Shown here: one piece after another, positions 7,675-16,329 of the stretch
Layout: each line of letters begins with the position of its first letter
How positions within the stretch are numbered: position 1 is the stretch's first letter
Source of the DNA: HGM11501 sp045123995
Lineage (GTDB): Bacteria; Bacillota; Clostridia; CAKSNL01; HGM11501
Reading direction: 5' to 3'
Assembly (NCBI GenBank): GCA_045123995.1
Contig: JBGVKY010000014.1
Location: 1 to 64,000, forward strand
DNA length: 64,000 nucleotides
Program-made: the position numbers and the translations under genes
The notes under the pieces: model-generated
What the model saw: only the letters and a program-made list of their open reading frames with translations
Database searches by the model: none
What the model was told of the DNA's origin: nothing

Positions 7675-9220
7675 GATTATAGCAATATATATGCGTCTGT
7701 CTATTGCTGACGATGAAGTTGTGCAGGACGAAAGTAACAGCATAAAAGCTCAACGAGATTTAATATATCAGTACATCAATGAAAAAGAAGAATTTAATGA
7801 TTATGAAGTTGAAGAATTCTGTGACGACGGTTATTCCGGTACTAACTTTGACAGACCAGGCGTAAGACGTATGCTTGAACTTGCCGAAAGCGGTATAATA
7901 AATGTTATTATCGTCAAAGATTTTTCACGTTTTGGAAGAAACAGTATTGAGGTTGGACACTACATAGAGGAGATATTCCCTTATACAGGATTGCGTTTTA
8001 TTGCAATTAATGATTGTTATGATAGTAATAATTATGTAGGGGATACAGGTGGGTTTGAGATATCTATCAAGAATCTCATTTCACAAATCTATGCACAAGA
8101 TGCTTCTAAAAAAATACAGACAAGCTTTCAATCCAAAGCACGTAGCGGAGAGTATATTGCTTTCCAAAAAATATATGGCTATTTTATTGATGAAGACAAG
8201 AAACTTATAGTTGATAAAAAACCGGCTGATGTTGTCAGAAAGATTTTCGAGATGCGCAGCAAAGGGGTAACTTATGATGCTATAGCAAAGTATCTGAATG
8301 ATGAAAACATTCTTGTTCCACGACTGTACTTTAAGTATGGTATGTTGAGGGCAGATGAAACTGTTACAGAAATGAATATGTGGACAAGGACTATTATTAA
8401 CAAGATGGTTAATAACGAACAGTACACCGGTAAACTTATCTTTGGTAGATATAAGGTGGATAAGATTCGTGGTAAAACTGCAACAAGAGTTCCGCGTGAT
8501 CAGTGGATTATTACTGAGAACGCTCACGAGGCGATTGTAACTGATGAATTGTTTAATATGGCCAAATCCGATCAAAGAGAATCTCGAAAGGGCGTAAAGC
8601 TCGGTCAGAATCTATTTAGCGGTAAAGTTATCTGCGGATGTTGCGGAAGAAGTTTTTATACATGGACCAAGAACCATGTTCTTCTTTGTCAGACACCTAC
8701 TTTAACCAGCAATATTTCAGGATGTTATGAAGGGAAAATTCCGGAGCAGGATTTAGTGGATCTGATTACTGCAGCAATAGAATTTGTTTCTTCGAACAGT
8801 GTAGATAAAATGGGTATGGTTAAGGATGAAATAGCTACCACATCCAAAGAGCTTGATTCTGCAAAGCGAGAACTCAAAAAAGAAGAAGGTAGACTTGATA
8901 GACTGAAGTTAAAACGAGAGAAGTTATTTAATAAACTGATGGATAATCAGATAAACGATGAAGAGTATATGAATTTGTCCGGAGAGATTGAACGAGAACA
9001 AATTTCACTTGAGGATACCATCAGAGAATTAAAAAGAAATGTCAAGTTGATTACTGCTAAAAAGAAGGAAAAGGAAAGCGCAGTAACCACTTATAAGGAA
9101 CTTGGCAAGATTAAAAAAATAGACAGAGATGTAGTGGACAGGTTTATTGAAAAAATTATAATTAGTAAAGAGGGGAGAGTTGAAATAAAATGGAATTTCG
9201 AAAATATTTTTAGTGCGTAA
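7667..9220 (+). CDS. Large serine recombinase 3
   Basis: 517 residues from TTG at 7667, with SD GGAGGTG (7654-7660). It overlaps recombinase 2 by 8 bp, so translation is coupled. Catalytic S12 in YMRLSIADD, VKDFSRFGRNS, recombinase domain at about 160-285, zinc-ribbon CGCCGRSF at about 322, coiled coil at about 385-470 (KELDSAKRELKKEEGRLDRL). It is the last gene of the element that I can define; its stop lies about 490 bp before the first chromosomal gene. Confidence 0.92.
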   Translation: MGKIIAIYMRLSIADDEVVQDESNSIKAQRDLIYQYINEKEEFNDYEVEEFCDDGYSGTNFDRPGVRRMLELAESGIINVIIVKDFSRFGRNSIEVGHYIEEIFPYTGLRFIAINDCYDSNNYVGDTGGFEISIKNLISQIYAQDASKKIQTSFQSKARSGEYIAFQKIYGYFIDEDKKLIVDKKPADVVRKIFEMRSKGVTYDAIAKYLNDENILVPRLYFKYGMLRADETVTEMNMWTRTIINKMVNNEQYTGKLIFGRYKVDKIRGKTATRVPRDQWIITENAHEAIVTDELFNMAKSDQRESRKGVKLGQNLFSGKVICGCCGRSFYTWTKNHVLLCQTPTLTSNISGCYEGKIPEQDLVDLITAAIEFVSSNSVDKMGMVKDEIATTSKELDSAKRELKKEEGRLDRLKLKREKLFNKLMDNQINDEEYMNLSGEIEREQISLEDTIRELKRNVKLITAKKKEKESAVTTYKELGKIKKIDRDVVDRFIEKIIISKEGRVEIKWNFENIFSA

Positions 9221-9288
9221 AAAGTGCATAAAGACTTGGATTTGAGTAAAATTTACTCGTGTCAAGTCCCCAAATTTAAAAGATTAGT

Positions 9289-9317
9289 TTGCAATTTTTA
9301 GATATTTATGATATAAT
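9289..9317 (+). promoter_or_regulatory. Near-consensus promoter with no gene behind it
   Basis: TTGCAA (9289-9294), 17 bp, TATAAT (9312-9317). The next start codon is almost 400 bp away, so the transcript begins with a structured, non-coding stretch. Confidence 0.6.
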
Positions 9318-9323
9318 ACAATA

Positions 9324-9420
9324 GCGAGAAAATCCAGTATTTTCGCGGTTCTAAAGAAATTTGTTTAGAAAAAATCCAGTGAAAAATTAAGGGAAAAATA
9401 GTAGGTCCTATTATTCACTG
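9324..9420 (+). ncRNA. Candidate structured RNA (three hairpins)
   Basis: Downstream of the 9289-9317 promoter, three stem-loops follow one another: 9325-9347 (CGAGAAAAT/ATTTTCGCG, one mismatch), 9351-9368 (CTAAA/TTTAG) and 9377-9420 (CAGTGAA/TTCACTG with an inner AATAG/CTATT). AAAATCCAGT occurs twice (9329-9338, 9371-9380). I do not recognise an RNA family, and there is no clear poly-T terminator at its end. It could be an element-encoded small RNA or an attachment-site region. Confidence 0.3.
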
Positions 9421-9469
9421 TTCTCCTTACTTGACAAAATCAAGATGGAGATGTCGAATGTTGATAAAA

Positions 9470-9600
9470 AAGCCTCCCTTGCCTAAAGGGAGGGGGACCA
9501 CCGAAGGTGGTGGAGGGATACAAAGGAGAGACTTCGTTAATTTAAAAACAATCCCTCAGTCAGCTACGCTGACAGCTCACTTTACACAAGGGAGCCTTTG
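9470..9600. repeat. MITE-like palindromic repeat, about 131 bp
   Basis: The ends are imperfect inverted repeats: AAGCCTCCCTTG at 9470-9481, mirrored by the complement of CAAGGGAGCCTT at 9588-9599. Similarity extends inward for about 24 bp. Each half carries its own small hairpin (ACCACC-GAA-GGTGGT 9497-9511; GTCAGC-TAC-GCTGAC 9559-9573) and a GAGGGAT/ATCCCTC pair. It has no coding capacity. Repeats of this look are scattered in many Clostridia genomes; copy number here is unknown. Confidence 0.75.
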
Positions 9601-9713
9601 AAAGGTTGCATCTAAACCTTATATATCGCAATCGTAAATAAGATTTGCATCCAGATTATACAGTCTTTATAACATAACCTATAAAACAAATAAAAAAGCA
9701 AAGGAGAAATCCA

Positions 9714-10241
9714 TTGAAAGTTAAACTTGACAAAAAAGCCTTCTATTCGAATTTATATAATATGCTTCGGGATGTGACGCCGCTTTCTGTTGACTGCGGT
9801 GGTCTTTGCGATGGTGCCTGCTGCGAGGTAACTGACGAAATTACTGGGATGTATCTTTTCCCGGGGGAAAAGGCGATGTATGAGCCGCTTCCCGATTGGG
9901 CAGAATTTTATGACGTGGATTTTACATACGACAATGGAAAAAAGGTAGAGCTTATTACCTGTCCGGGAACCTGCGACAGAACACTAAGACCATTATCCTG
10001 CAGAATTTTTCCCCTGGTACCCTATGCAAAAAGGGGAGAGAAGCTAAAGATTATGATGGATATCCGTGGCAGAGGGCTTTGCCCGCTTGCTACAGCAATG
10101 AAGATTGAGGACCTGGACCCCTTATTCGTAGAAAGAGTAACAAAGGCTATGAATATATGTATGAAAGTTAAAAGCACAAGAGAATTTATCTATTCCCTTT
10201 CAGAATCTCTCGACGAGATGAAAAAAGGTTTTCTGTTATGA
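9714..10241 (+). CDS. YkgJ-family cysteine-cluster protein
   Basis: 175 residues, TTG start with SD AAGGAG (9701-9706). Cysteines fall in the pattern of the YkgJ/CxxCxxCC-type zinc or iron-sulfur cluster family: CGGLCDGACCEV near residue 28, CPGTCDRTLRPLSCRIFP near 83, and GLCPLA near 122. Function is not established for the family. It lies between the repeat region and the P-type ATPase, same strand, with a 92-bp gap after it. It appears to be the first ordinary chromosomal gene to the right of the mobile region. Confidence 0.75.
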   Translation: MKVKLDKKAFYSNLYNMLRDVTPLSVDCGGLCDGACCEVTDEITGMYLFPGEKAMYEPLPDWAEFYDVDFTYDNGKKVELITCPGTCDRTLRPLSCRIFPLVPYAKRGEKLKIMMDIRGRGLCPLATAMKIEDLDPLFVERVTKAMNICMKVKSTREFIYSLSESLDEMKKGFLL

Positions 10242-10339
10242 CATTGAAAATTTTTATAAATTTCAGACTGACATCTTGAATTTATTGGGATAATATGTTA
10301 AGATATTTTTTGTATTTATAAAAAACGGAGGTATTGCTG

Positions 10340-12967
10340 TTGGAAATTCTTAGTAAAAGCAAAGAAGAAGTAATAAGTCTTTTTAATTCTGATGAAAATG
10401 CGGGACTTACACGCCATAAAGCGGCAGAACTTCTTGAGAAAAATGGTGAAAACAAATTAAAAGAAAAGAAAAAGAAATCCATGGTGGTGCGTTTTTTTGA
10501 GCAGTTCAAAGACGTGATGATTATAATCCTTCTGATAGCAGCGGCTGTATCTTTCGGTATCGCCTGCTACGAGGGTGAGCCTAAGGAATTTTTTGAGCCG
10601 GCACTTATAATACTTATTGTGGTATTAAATGCTCTTATGGGCGTTATGCAGGAAAGCAAGGCGGAAAAGGCACTGGAAGCCTTAAAAAGTCTGTCTGCTC
10701 CTCATGCCAAGGTTATAAGAGACGGAGTGGAGCAGGTTGTTGACGCAACGAGCTTAGTTGTGGGAGATATAATTCTTCTTGAAGCAGGGGATTTTGTTCC
10801 TGCAGATGCTCGCCTTTTACAAAGCTCCAGCCTTAAAAGTGAGGAATCTGCCCTGACGGGAGAATCTGTAAGCGCAGAAAAGGATGCAGAGGCAATCGTC
10901 AGTGAAGATGCACCTTTAGGTGACAGGGTTAACATGGTATATTCTTCCTGCATCATTACCTACGGAAGTGCTAAAGCAATAGTTACTGCAACGGGTATGG
11001 ATACAGAAATGGGTAAAATCGCAAACCTCTTGGAAAGCGAGAAAGAGACCCAGACACCTCTCCAGAAAAAGCTGGCGGATTTGGGCAAGATTTTGGGTAT
11101 AGTTGCAATTTTTGCTTGTGCCGTGATTTTCGTTATAGGATTACTCAATGACCTTAATCCCCTTGAAATATTCATGACGGCAGTATCTTTGGCGGTATCT
11201 GCAATTCCCGAGGGGCTTCCTGCAATAGTTACCATTGTTCTTTCCATTGGTGTTCAGAGGATGGCAAAGAGAAATGCTCTTATAAGAAGACTTCCTGCAG
11301 TTGAAACCTTAGGCGGAGCTTCTGTTATATGCTCCGATAAAACGGGAACATTAACCCAGAACAGAATGACACTCCTTAAAGCCTATGCTGAGGGAGGAAA
11401 AACAGAGGATATTGACGAGAATATCTCGGACAGAATAAAAACCCTCCTTTGCTACGGAACATTATGCTCTGACGGAAGTGTGGTTTTCCATGAAGACGGA
11501 AAAGTCGAGCATATAGGCGACCCCACAGAAACTGCCATTGTCATGGCGGCACACAATGCAGGGATGGATAAAAAAGAGCTTAACTCAGCTTATGTAAGGC
11601 TGGCATCATTGCCCTTTGACTCTGACAGAAAGTTAATGTCCACTATAAACGAAATTGATGGCAAGAAGGTTGTTATCGTAAAGGGTGCTTTTGACGTAAT
11701 GGAAAAGCGATGCATCAAGGGAGACCTTGTAAAGGCCCGTGAAATAACCGAAGATTTAAGCCGTGAGGCATTAAGAGTTATAGCTGTGGGCTATAAGTAT
11801 ATTGACGAAATACCGGAAGAAATAACCAGCGAGAAGTTGGAAAACGGACTTAACTTCATGGGACTTCTGGGCATGATTGACCCGCCAAGACCCGAGGCTA
11901 AAGCTGCGGTTGCACTTTGCAGAAAAGCAGGAATAAAACCTGTTATGATTACGGGTGACCACATAATTACAGCTTCTGCCATTGCAAAAGAACTTGGTAT
12001 ATTGGAAGATGGTGATATAGCTATAACAGGAGCCGAGCTTGATTTAATGAGCGACGAGGAACTTTTCGAGAAGGTTTCTTCCATCTCTGTCTACGCAAGA
12101 GTTTCCCCCGAAAACAAGATAAGAATTGTAAAGGCTTGGAAAGAAAAGGACAAGGTTGTTGCTATGACAGGCGACGGCGTAAACGACGCTCCTGCCCTAA
12201 AGGCTGCAGATATCGGCTGTGCCATGGGTATCACGGGAACTGACGTGGCAAAGGGCGCCGCTGATATGACCTTGACTGACGACAATTTTGCAACAATAGT
12301 TGATGCGGTATCAGAAGGCAGAGGCATTTATGCAAACATCAAAAAGGTTGTAGGATTTTTACTTGGTACAAATATAGGCGAAGTAATAACTGTATTTGTG
12401 GCAATGCTTCTCTGGCATAAAACTCCGCTTTTGTCCATGCAGCTTTTGTGGATAAACCTGGTTACCGACTCTCTTCCCGCAATCGCACTGGGTATGGAAA
12501 AGGTTGAATCGGACGTTATGGAAAAAATGCCCAAACCTAAAAACGAGGGAGTTTTCGCTCACGGGTTCGGTATAAGAGTTGTTTTGCAGGGCGTGATGTT
12601 CGCGTTTTTAAGTCTGGTTGCTTATGTAATCGGTGCAGGATCATTGAATCCGGCAGAAATGAACGAGGGAGCCGGGCAGACCATGGCGTTTACGGTTCTG
12701 GCGCTTTCTCAGGTGGTGCAGGCCTTTAATATGAGATCTGAACACTCCTTGTTTTCCATAGGCTTTTTTACAAATAAAAAGCTTAATATGGCAGCACTCT
12801 CTTCTATAGTTTTGGTTGCAATTGTGCTTTTCACCCCCTTAAAGGTTGCTTTTGAACTTGAAACTCTTTCTGTGTGGAACTATCTTACCGCCCTGGCTCT
12901 TATATTGGTACCTTTCTTAGTAATGGAGTTTTCAAAGGCGATTGGCTTAATAAAACATCATAAATAA
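10340..12967 (+). CDS. Calcium-type P-type ATPase (P2A)
   Basis: 875 residues. Cation ATPase N-domain (about 1-70), actuator domain with TGES (LTGESVSAEKD), phosphorylation site D333 in SDKTGTLTQ, nucleotide-binding domain (KGAFDVMEKRC), hinge GDGVNDAPALK, and about ten membrane helices. PEGLPAIVTIVL in helix 4 and NLVTDSLPAIALG in helix 6 match the SERCA/PacL Ca2+ site rather than heavy-metal pumps. Expected role: export of Ca2+ (possibly Mn2+) from the cytoplasm. I prefer the TTG at 10340, 8 bp after GGAGG (10327-10331); the TTG at 10334 is too close to that SD. Confidence 0.93.
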   Translation: MEILSKSKEEVISLFNSDENAGLTRHKAAELLEKNGENKLKEKKKKSMVVRFFEQFKDVMIIILLIAAAVSFGIACYEGEPKEFFEPALIILIVVLNALMGVMQESKAEKALEALKSLSAPHAKVIRDGVEQVVDATSLVVGDIILLEAGDFVPADARLLQSSSLKSEESALTGESVSAEKDAEAIVSEDAPLGDRVNMVYSSCIITYGSAKAIVTATGMDTEMGKIANLLESEKETQTPLQKKLADLGKILGIVAIFACAVIFVIGLLNDLNPLEIFMTAVSLAVSAIPEGLPAIVTIVLSIGVQRMAKRNALIRRLPAVETLGGASVICSDKTGTLTQNRMTLLKAYAEGGKTEDIDENISDRIKTLLCYGTLCSDGSVVFHEDGKVEHIGDPTETAIVMAAHNAGMDKKELNSAYVRLASLPFDSDRKLMSTINEIDGKKVVIVKGAFDVMEKRCIKGDLVKAREITEDLSREALRVIAVGYKYIDEIPEEITSEKLENGLNFMGLLGMIDPPRPEAKAAVALCRKAGIKPVMITGDHIITASAIAKELGILEDGDIAITGAELDLMSDEELFEKVSSISVYARVSPENKIRIVKAWKEKDKVVAMTGDGVNDAPALKAADIGCAMGITGTDVAKGAADMTLTDDNFATIVDAVSEGRGIYANIKKVVGFLLGTNIGEVITVFVAMLLWHKTPLLSMQLLWINLVTDSLPAIALGMEKVESDVMEKMPKPKNEGVFAHGFGIRVVLQGVMFAFLSLVAYVIGAGSLNPAEMNEGAGQTMAFTVLALSQVVQAFNMRSEHSLFSIGFFTNKKLNMAALSSIVLVAIVLFTPLKVAFELETLSVWNYLTALALILVPFLVMEFSKAIGLIKHHK

Positions 12968-12970
12968 TAA

Positions 12971-13002
12971 AAAATGTCTTTCTCAAATGAGAAAGACATT
13001 TT
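12971..13002. terminator. Bidirectional terminator between the ATPase and M23 genes
   Basis: AAAATGTCTTTCTC (12971-12984), AAAT loop, GAGAAAGACATTTT (12989-13002), with A/T tracts on both sides. It serves the two convergent genes. Confidence 0.9.
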
Positions 13003-13004
13003 TA

Positions 13005-13763
13005 TTATTTTATATAATCATTAGGATTTACTCTTTTGCCGTCCTTTATAAGCTCCAGATGAAGATGAGGGCCGTCTTTTGATTCAGACAGCGCACTTTC
13101 TCCCACATATCCTATGACGTGTCCTTTTTCAACCTCCTGATTTTCAATTACTGTGGTTTCACCGTGTAGAGAAGCGTATAAGCTTTCGAAACCTCCGTCA
13201 TGACGTATTCTTATATAAATGCCTAAAAACGGATCTTTTCCCACAGAGATTACAGTTCCTTTTTCAATGGCAGAAACTTCACTTCCTAAAGTTGAGGAAA
13301 TATCAAGCCCTTCATGGCTTCTCCAGTCATCCATGGTTTCTGAATATAAAGGTGTAAGGGAGTAGGCTTTTAATATACTACCCGATAATGGCATTTTGGG
13401 AGAAAATAAATTATTGCCGGATGCCTTTAAGGTTTTATTATCTTTTTCCAGATCTTCTTTTTTGACAAGTGGTTCACTTTTTATAGTGCTGTCGGGAAAA
13501 GCTTCCGGGATTTTTATTTCTTCTTTAGCCGCCTTTTCACTCGGTGTCGTGACGATTTCGTTTTCTTTATAAACTCTGTCTGTTGAAACCTCTTTGCCCT
13601 CAGCAAAAAAAGCATAGTCATTATTTTGAAGAAGTGCATTTTCTCTTTTTATACTTTCCATTTGTGTAATAAATCCTGCAACAAGGGCAAAAATGAAGCA
13701 AAGAGAAAAGGTTATATGGGTTTTATATTTTTTAAGGAATTTTTTAATTTTTTCCAAAATCAT
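13005..13763 (-). CDS. M23 peptidase, SpoIIQ-like
   Basis: 252 residues. Cytoplasmic N-terminus, one membrane helix at about 16-33 (HITFSLCFIFALVAGFI), a variable linker, and a C-terminal LytM/M23 domain at about 125-250. The zinc ligands are present: HEGLD and HLHLE. One membrane anchor plus a degenerate-linker LytM domain resembles SpoIIQ, the forespore half of the SpoIIQ-SpoIIIAH engulfment channel. Clostridial SpoIIQ proteins keep the zinc site, as here. It is divergent from lon, with no spoIID or other sporulation gene beside it. A generic M23 hydrolase is the alternative. Confidence 0.75.
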   Translation of the reverse strand: MILEKIKKFLKKYKTHITFSLCFIFALVAGFITQMESIKRENALLQNNDYAFFAEGKEVSTDRVYKENEIVTTPSEKAAKEEIKIPEAFPDSTIKSEPLVKKEDLEKDNKTLKASGNNLFSPKMPLSGSILKAYSLTPLYSETMDDWRSHEGLDISSTLGSEVSAIEKGTVISVGKDPFLGIYIRIRHDGGFESLYASLHGETTVIENQEVEKGHVIGYVGESALSESKDGPHLHLELIKDGKRVNPNDYIK

Positions 13764-13846
13764 TCAATCCTTTCGTTTGTTTTTATTTTTCCTATGTATT
13801 ATGGGTGAAATTCAGGCGAAATATACCGATAAATTTCATTTACTGC

Positions 13847-13875
13847 TTGAAATATTGATTTTTTTGGTGTATAAT
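13847..13875 (+). promoter_or_regulatory. SigA-type promoter of lon
   Basis: TTGAAA (13847-13852), 17 bp, TATAAT (13870-13875). No CIRCE element (TTAGCACTC-N9-GAGTGCTAA) and no CtsR heptamer repeat is visible around it. Confidence 0.75.
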
Positions 13876-13885
13876 ATAAGTTATG

Positions 13886-13919
13886 CTAAAATGCCTTTCA
13901 GGACGCATTTGCATTTTAG
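13886..13919 (+). promoter_or_regulatory. Inverted repeat in the lon leader
   Basis: CTAAAATGC (13886-13894) and GCATTTTAG (13911-13919), a perfect 9-bp repeat with a 16-nt spacer. It starts 10 bp after the -10 and ends 4 bp before the AAGGAGG SD. Operator or RNA hairpin; the regulator is unknown. Confidence 0.45.
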
Positions 13920-13938
13920 ATATAAGGAGGACAAAAAA

Positions 13939-16314
13939 GTGGCAAATATAAGAAAAAACTACACTTTGCCTTTAATTCCTGTAAGGGGACTTGTGGTATT
14001 TCCGTTTATGGTGCTTCATTTTGATGTAGCCAGAGAAAAATCTATAAAGGCTCTGGAAGCTGCTATGCAGAAAGACCAGCTTGTACTTCTTTCGGCGCAG
14101 AAGAACATTTCGCTGGAAGAACCCTCGGCAGATGATATATATTCTATCGGTTGTGTTGCAAAGGTTAAACAGATGCTCAAAGTTCCCGGAGGAACAATAA
14201 GAGTTTTAGTTGAGGGAATAAAAAGGGCAAAAATAAAGAAATTTGATTTTTCAAATGAATATATAGTGGCTTCGGCAACGGCATTTGACTCAGTGCCTTC
14301 AGTTCTTGACGAAAATGATTACGATGCGGTTTTAAGAAGAATTCATGAACTCTTAAAAAAGGTTTCCCAGCTTTCGGGACAGATAAATATAGATGTTATA
14401 AATAACATTTCATTAAAGGACGACCCCGGTCAGCTTACAGATTCTATCGCAACAAATGTTTTTGTCAAGGTGGAGGACAAGCAGGCGGTTTTGGAAGAAA
14501 TATCCGTGGCAGAAAGACTTTCTCTGGTAATTAAGATTTTATCAAGAGAAGCTGAGGTTTATGAACTGGAACAGAAAATTGCCATGAAAACCAAAAAGCA
14601 GATTGACAAAAATCAAAAGGATTATCTTTTAAGAGAGCAGATGAAAGTTATCAAGACCGAGCTTGGAGACGATGAGGACGAGGGAGAATATTTAGAGCTT
14701 TTAGAAAAGGTTTACCTCCCCTCTGAAGTAAAAAAGAAAGCGGAAAAAGAAATAAAGCGACTTTCGGGAATGCCTTTTGGTACGGCGGAGATAAGTGTAA
14801 TAAAGCAGTGGCTTGATACGGTTTTTTCTCTTCCCTGGAAAGACGAAGAACTTTCAGAGCCGTCTTTAGAAGAGGCGTTAGAAATTCTGGAAAAGGACCA
14901 CTACGGTTTAACAAAGGTTAAGGAAAGAATTATAGAATATCTGGCGGTAAGAAAACTTTCAGATAACGTAAAAGGCACTATTATATGCTTATACGGCCCT
15001 CCCGGTGTAGGTAAAACATCCATTGCCAAGTCAATAGCAAAGGCAACCGGCAGGGAATATGTTAGAATGAGCCTTGGCGGAGTAAAAGACGAAGCTGAAA
15101 TAAGAGGACACAGAAAAACCTATGTAGGGGCAATGCCCGGCAGAATTATAAATGCAGTAAAGCAGGCAAAGAGCAAAAATGCTTTAATATTGCTTGACGA
15201 AATAGATAAGCTTGGAAGCGATTTCAAGGGAGACCCGGCATCTGCCATGCTGGAGGTTTTAGACGGAGCACAGAATTTTGCATTCCGTGACCATTATCTT
15301 GAGCTTCCCTATGACTTATCGAAAATTTTATTTATAACAACAGCCAACAGCTTAAGTACAATACCTCCTGCACTTCTTGACAGACTTGAGGTAATTGAAA
15401 TTTCAAGCTATACAAACGAGGAAAAATTAAATATTGCAAAGAATTATTTAATTCCTCGTCTTCTTTCCGAGAACGGTCTTAAAAAGAAAGATATAAGACT
15501 TTCCGATTTGGTTATAGCAGAAATAATAGACGGCTACACAAGGGAAGCCGGAGTGAGAAATTTAGAAAGAGAGCTTTCCACTGTTTTAAGAAAGGCTGCA
15601 ACCTTAATTGTAAGGGGAGAGGGAAAAGTAATTTCCATAAATGAGAAAAACCTTAAAAAGTTCCTTGGTGTAAGAAAATACGAAAAGGATATTTTAGAAA
15701 AGGAAAACCCTCCCGGAGTTGTTACCGGTCTTGCCTGGACAAGCGTGGGCGGAGTTACGCTGACTGTTGAAGTAAGTGTTATGGACGGAACGGGAAAGGT
15801 TGAGCTCACCGGTTCTCTGGGCGATGTCATGAAAGAATCGGCAAAAGCCGCAGTAAGCTATATAAGAAGCAGGGCAAGAGATTTCAATATAGACTCTGAC
15901 TTTTATAAGAATAAGGATATTCACATTCATTTTCCCGAAGGTGCAACTCCAAAGGATGGGCCCTCTGCAGGTATAACCATGGTAACGGCATTGGTCAGTG
16001 CCTTAAGTAAAAAAAGTGCAAAGGCAGATGTTGCCATGACGGGAGAAATCACCTTGACGGGAAGAGTTCTTCCTATCGGAGGGCTTAAAGAAAAAATGCT
16101 TGCTGCATATAGGGCAGGAGCAAAGAAAGTGATTATTCCTTTTGACAATAAAAAGAACTTGGAGGATATTCCAAAAGAAATCTTAGATGTTATAAAGGTG
16201 TATCCCGTAAAATATATTGACCAGGTAATAGAAATTGCAATAGGGGACTTAAGAAGGGAAAATATTTTAATGGTTCCTGAAAAAATAAATGAAGAACTTA
16301 AAATAACCAACTGA
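13939..16314 (+). CDS. lon: ATP-dependent protease La (Lon)
   Basis: 791 residues from GTG 13939, SD AAGGAGG (13924-13930); a longer open frame upstream has no SD and crosses the promoter. Lon substrate-binding domain (about 8-200), AAA+ module with Walker A GPPGVGKT (353-360) and Walker B ILLDEIDK, and a C-terminal peptidase domain with the Ser-Lys dyad S676 (PKDGPSAG) and K719 (GGLKEK), at the same 43-residue spacing as in E. coli Lon. It degrades misfolded and some regulatory proteins in the cytoplasm. First gene of a tight run lon-engB-tadA-metG-tatD; the lon-engB order is common in Firmicutes. Confidence 0.97.
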   Translation: MANIRKNYTLPLIPVRGLVVFPFMVLHFDVAREKSIKALEAAMQKDQLVLLSAQKNISLEEPSADDIYSIGCVAKVKQMLKVPGGTIRVLVEGIKRAKIKKFDFSNEYIVASATAFDSVPSVLDENDYDAVLRRIHELLKKVSQLSGQINIDVINNISLKDDPGQLTDSIATNVFVKVEDKQAVLEEISVAERLSLVIKILSREAEVYELEQKIAMKTKKQIDKNQKDYLLREQMKVIKTELGDDEDEGEYLELLEKVYLPSEVKKKAEKEIKRLSGMPFGTAEISVIKQWLDTVFSLPWKDEELSEPSLEEALEILEKDHYGLTKVKERIIEYLAVRKLSDNVKGTIICLYGPPGVGKTSIAKSIAKATGREYVRMSLGGVKDEAEIRGHRKTYVGAMPGRIINAVKQAKSKNALILLDEIDKLGSDFKGDPASAMLEVLDGAQNFAFRDHYLELPYDLSKILFITTANSLSTIPPALLDRLEVIEISSYTNEEKLNIAKNYLIPRLLSENGLKKKDIRLSDLVIAEIIDGYTREAGVRNLERELSTVLRKAATLIVRGEGKVISINEKNLKKFLGVRKYEKDILEKENPPGVVTGLAWTSVGGVTLTVEVSVMDGTGKVELTGSLGDVMKESAKAAVSYIRSRARDFNIDSDFYKNKDIHIHFPEGATPKDGPSAGITMVTALVSALSKKSAKADVAMTGEITLTGRVLPIGGLKEKMLAAYRAGAKKVIIPFDNKKNLEDIPKEILDVIKVYPVKYIDQVIEIAIGDLRRENILMVPEKINEELKITN

Positions 16315-16329
16315 GAAGAAAGGGTGGTT

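Larger units (their letters stand above)
3747..9220 (+). mobile_element. Serine-recombinase element (or its end) inserted in metY
   Basis: Two small ORFs and three large serine recombinases in one transcriptional direction, starting exactly where the metY sequence breaks (3746/3747). The left junction is sharp at the protein level. The right boundary is unknown: no metY 3' half and no clear direct repeat of the junction could be found after 9220. Either the right side suffered a deletion or rearrangement, or only one end of a larger element is left. No conjugation, replication or cargo genes are visible inside. Confidence 0.7.

Noticed and set aside
1..9220. Prophage
   Set aside because: No capsid, tail, terminase, lysis or replication genes; only recombinases and small ORFs.
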